Shown here: positions 5,324 through 5,917 of the stretch, in pieces
Numbering within the stretch: the first letter of the stretch is position 1
Layout of the letters: every line of letters begins with the position of its first letter
DNA from: Frankiaceae bacterium
GTDB lineage: Bacteria; Actinomycetota; Actinomycetes; Mycobacteriales; SCTD01
Assembly: GCA_947479995.1 (NCBI GenBank)
Contig: CANKBT010000205.1
Span: 1 to 5,917 of the forward strand
Direction of reading: 5' to 3'
DNA length: 5,917 nucleotides
Program-made: the position numbers and the translations under genes
Notes under the pieces: generated by a model
Told to the model about the DNA's origin: nothing
Database searches by the model: none
What the model saw: only the letters and a program-made list of their open reading frames with translations

Positions 5324-5917
5324 ATGCCGGCGTGGGGTGAGGATCCCGAGCTGCTCGCGACCTTCCGCGCGGAGGTCGAGGAGCGGCTCGCGAGCCTGCA
5401 GGAGGGCCTGCTGGCCCTCGAGGGGCACCCGGCCCCGCGCCAGGTGGTGCAGGGGCTCTTCCGCGACGCGCACACGGTCAAGGGCTCGGCGCGCATGCTC
5501 GGCCTGGCCGGGGTGCTCAAGGTCGCCCACGGCATGGAGGACCTGCTCGGCGGCCTGCGCGACGGCCGCACGACCGTCCGCCGCGACCTCGTCGACCTGC
5601 TGCTGGCCAGCGGCGACGGCATCGGCCGCGCGCTGCCCGGCGGCGAGCTGGCCGACGACGACCTCGCGCCGCTCGTCGAGGCGCTCGCCTCCGCCGTGGC
5701 CGGCGCCGAGCCGGTCGTCGTGCCGTCGCTGGCGCGCGCGGCGGTGGCGGCGGGCGGCGACGCCGCACCCGCCCCCGCGTCGGCACCCGCCGCCGCTCCC
5801 GCCCCCGGGGCGGCCGAGGGCAGCGGCACGGTGGTCACCGTGCCGGCGCAGCCCGCGCCCTTCTCCTTCGGCGCGGCGCCCCTGCCCGCCGCCGTCGCGC
5901 CCGCCGCGCCCGCCGCA
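5324..5917 (+). CDS. cheA: Chemotaxis histidine kinase CheA, N-terminal part (3' end outside window)
   Basis: First 198 residues of the kinase that autophosphorylates under receptor control and passes phosphate to CheY and CheB. Residues 1 to about 115 form the P1 histidine phosphotransfer domain: FRAEVEERLASLQEGLLALE near the start, then FRDAHTVKGSARMLGL with phosphoacceptor H50 and the usual K53-G54-S55. Residues from about 130 to the window edge are a low-complexity Ala/Pro linker before the P2 or P3 domains, which are not in view. The frame remains open to the last base. ATG 5324 is the natural start; AGAGGG at 5317-5322 is only one base from it, too close to act as a Shine-Dalgarno. An in-frame GTG at 5303 would add seven residues but lies inside the putative promoter. 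A leaderless start at 5324 is inferred from the promoter geometry. Confidence 0.94.
   Translation, partial: MPAWGEDPELLATFRAEVEERLASLQEGLLALEGHPAPRQVVQGLFRDAHTVKGSARMLGLAGVLKVAHGMEDLLGGLRDGRTTVRRDLVDLLLASGDGIGRALPGGELADDDLAPLVEALASAVAGAEPVVVPSLARAAVAAGGDAAPAPASAPAAAPAPGAAEGSGTVVTVPAQPAPFSFGAAPLPAAVAPAAPAA

Noticed and set aside
5760..5917. Ala/Pro-rich tract at the window end as a DNA repeat or frameshift artefact
   Set aside because: The frame stays open and the composition is typical of CheA inter-domain linkers in GC-rich genomes; no regular repeat unit is present.

Overview
The window reads as chromosomal DNA of a very GC-rich, motile member of the Actinomycetota. The evidence is the near-saturated G/C third codon positions, GTG starts, a mycothiol-biosynthesis deacetylase (mycothiol is an actinobacterial thiol), a small membrane protein of a type usually found beside mshB, and chemotaxis genes. 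All genes lie on the plus strand and coding density is high. The genus cannot be named from sequence alone.

Layout. (1) 2-571: C-terminal part of an MshB-type GlcNAc-Ins deacetylase. (2) 572-686: short gap with a hairpin and one copy of a 13-bp repeat. (3) 687-2642: divergent FtsH-like membrane AAA+ zinc protease with a very short extracytoplasmic loop, two insertions in the ATPase domain and a Walker B Asp-to-Glu change. (4) 2656-2687: strong hairpin whose right arm contains the start codon of the next gene. (5) 2677-3102: four-helix membrane protein resembling DUF6113. (6) 3083-3559 cheW, 3620-5173 a six-TM methyl-accepting chemotaxis protein, 5188-5219 a 14-bp terminator-like hairpin, and 5324 to the end the N-terminal part of cheA (histidine phosphotransfer domain and Ala/Pro linker).

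How the genes work together. The chemoreceptor, the CheW coupling protein and the CheA kinase are the three parts of a chemoreceptor signalling array. mshB and the small membrane protein look like a conserved actinobacterial neighbourhood interrupted by the protease gene.

Main observation. Each of the three chemotaxis genes is preceded by the same two-part element, T(A/C)CA, exactly 16 bases, then GCCGA. This resembles the sigma-28 (FliA/SigD/WhiG) promoter class (TAAA-N14..16-GCCGAT). In cheW and cheA the element sits at an identical distance from the start codon, which puts the expected transcription start at or beside the initiation codon. Both genes lack a well-placed Shine-Dalgarno sequence, so they may be leaderless. 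The receptor gene instead has a leader of about 22 bases with a strong GCAGGAGG. I infer three separately initiated motility-class transcripts rather than one operon.

I saw no tRNA, rRNA, CRISPR, insertion sequence or phage feature. No untranslated stretch exceeds about 150 bases.
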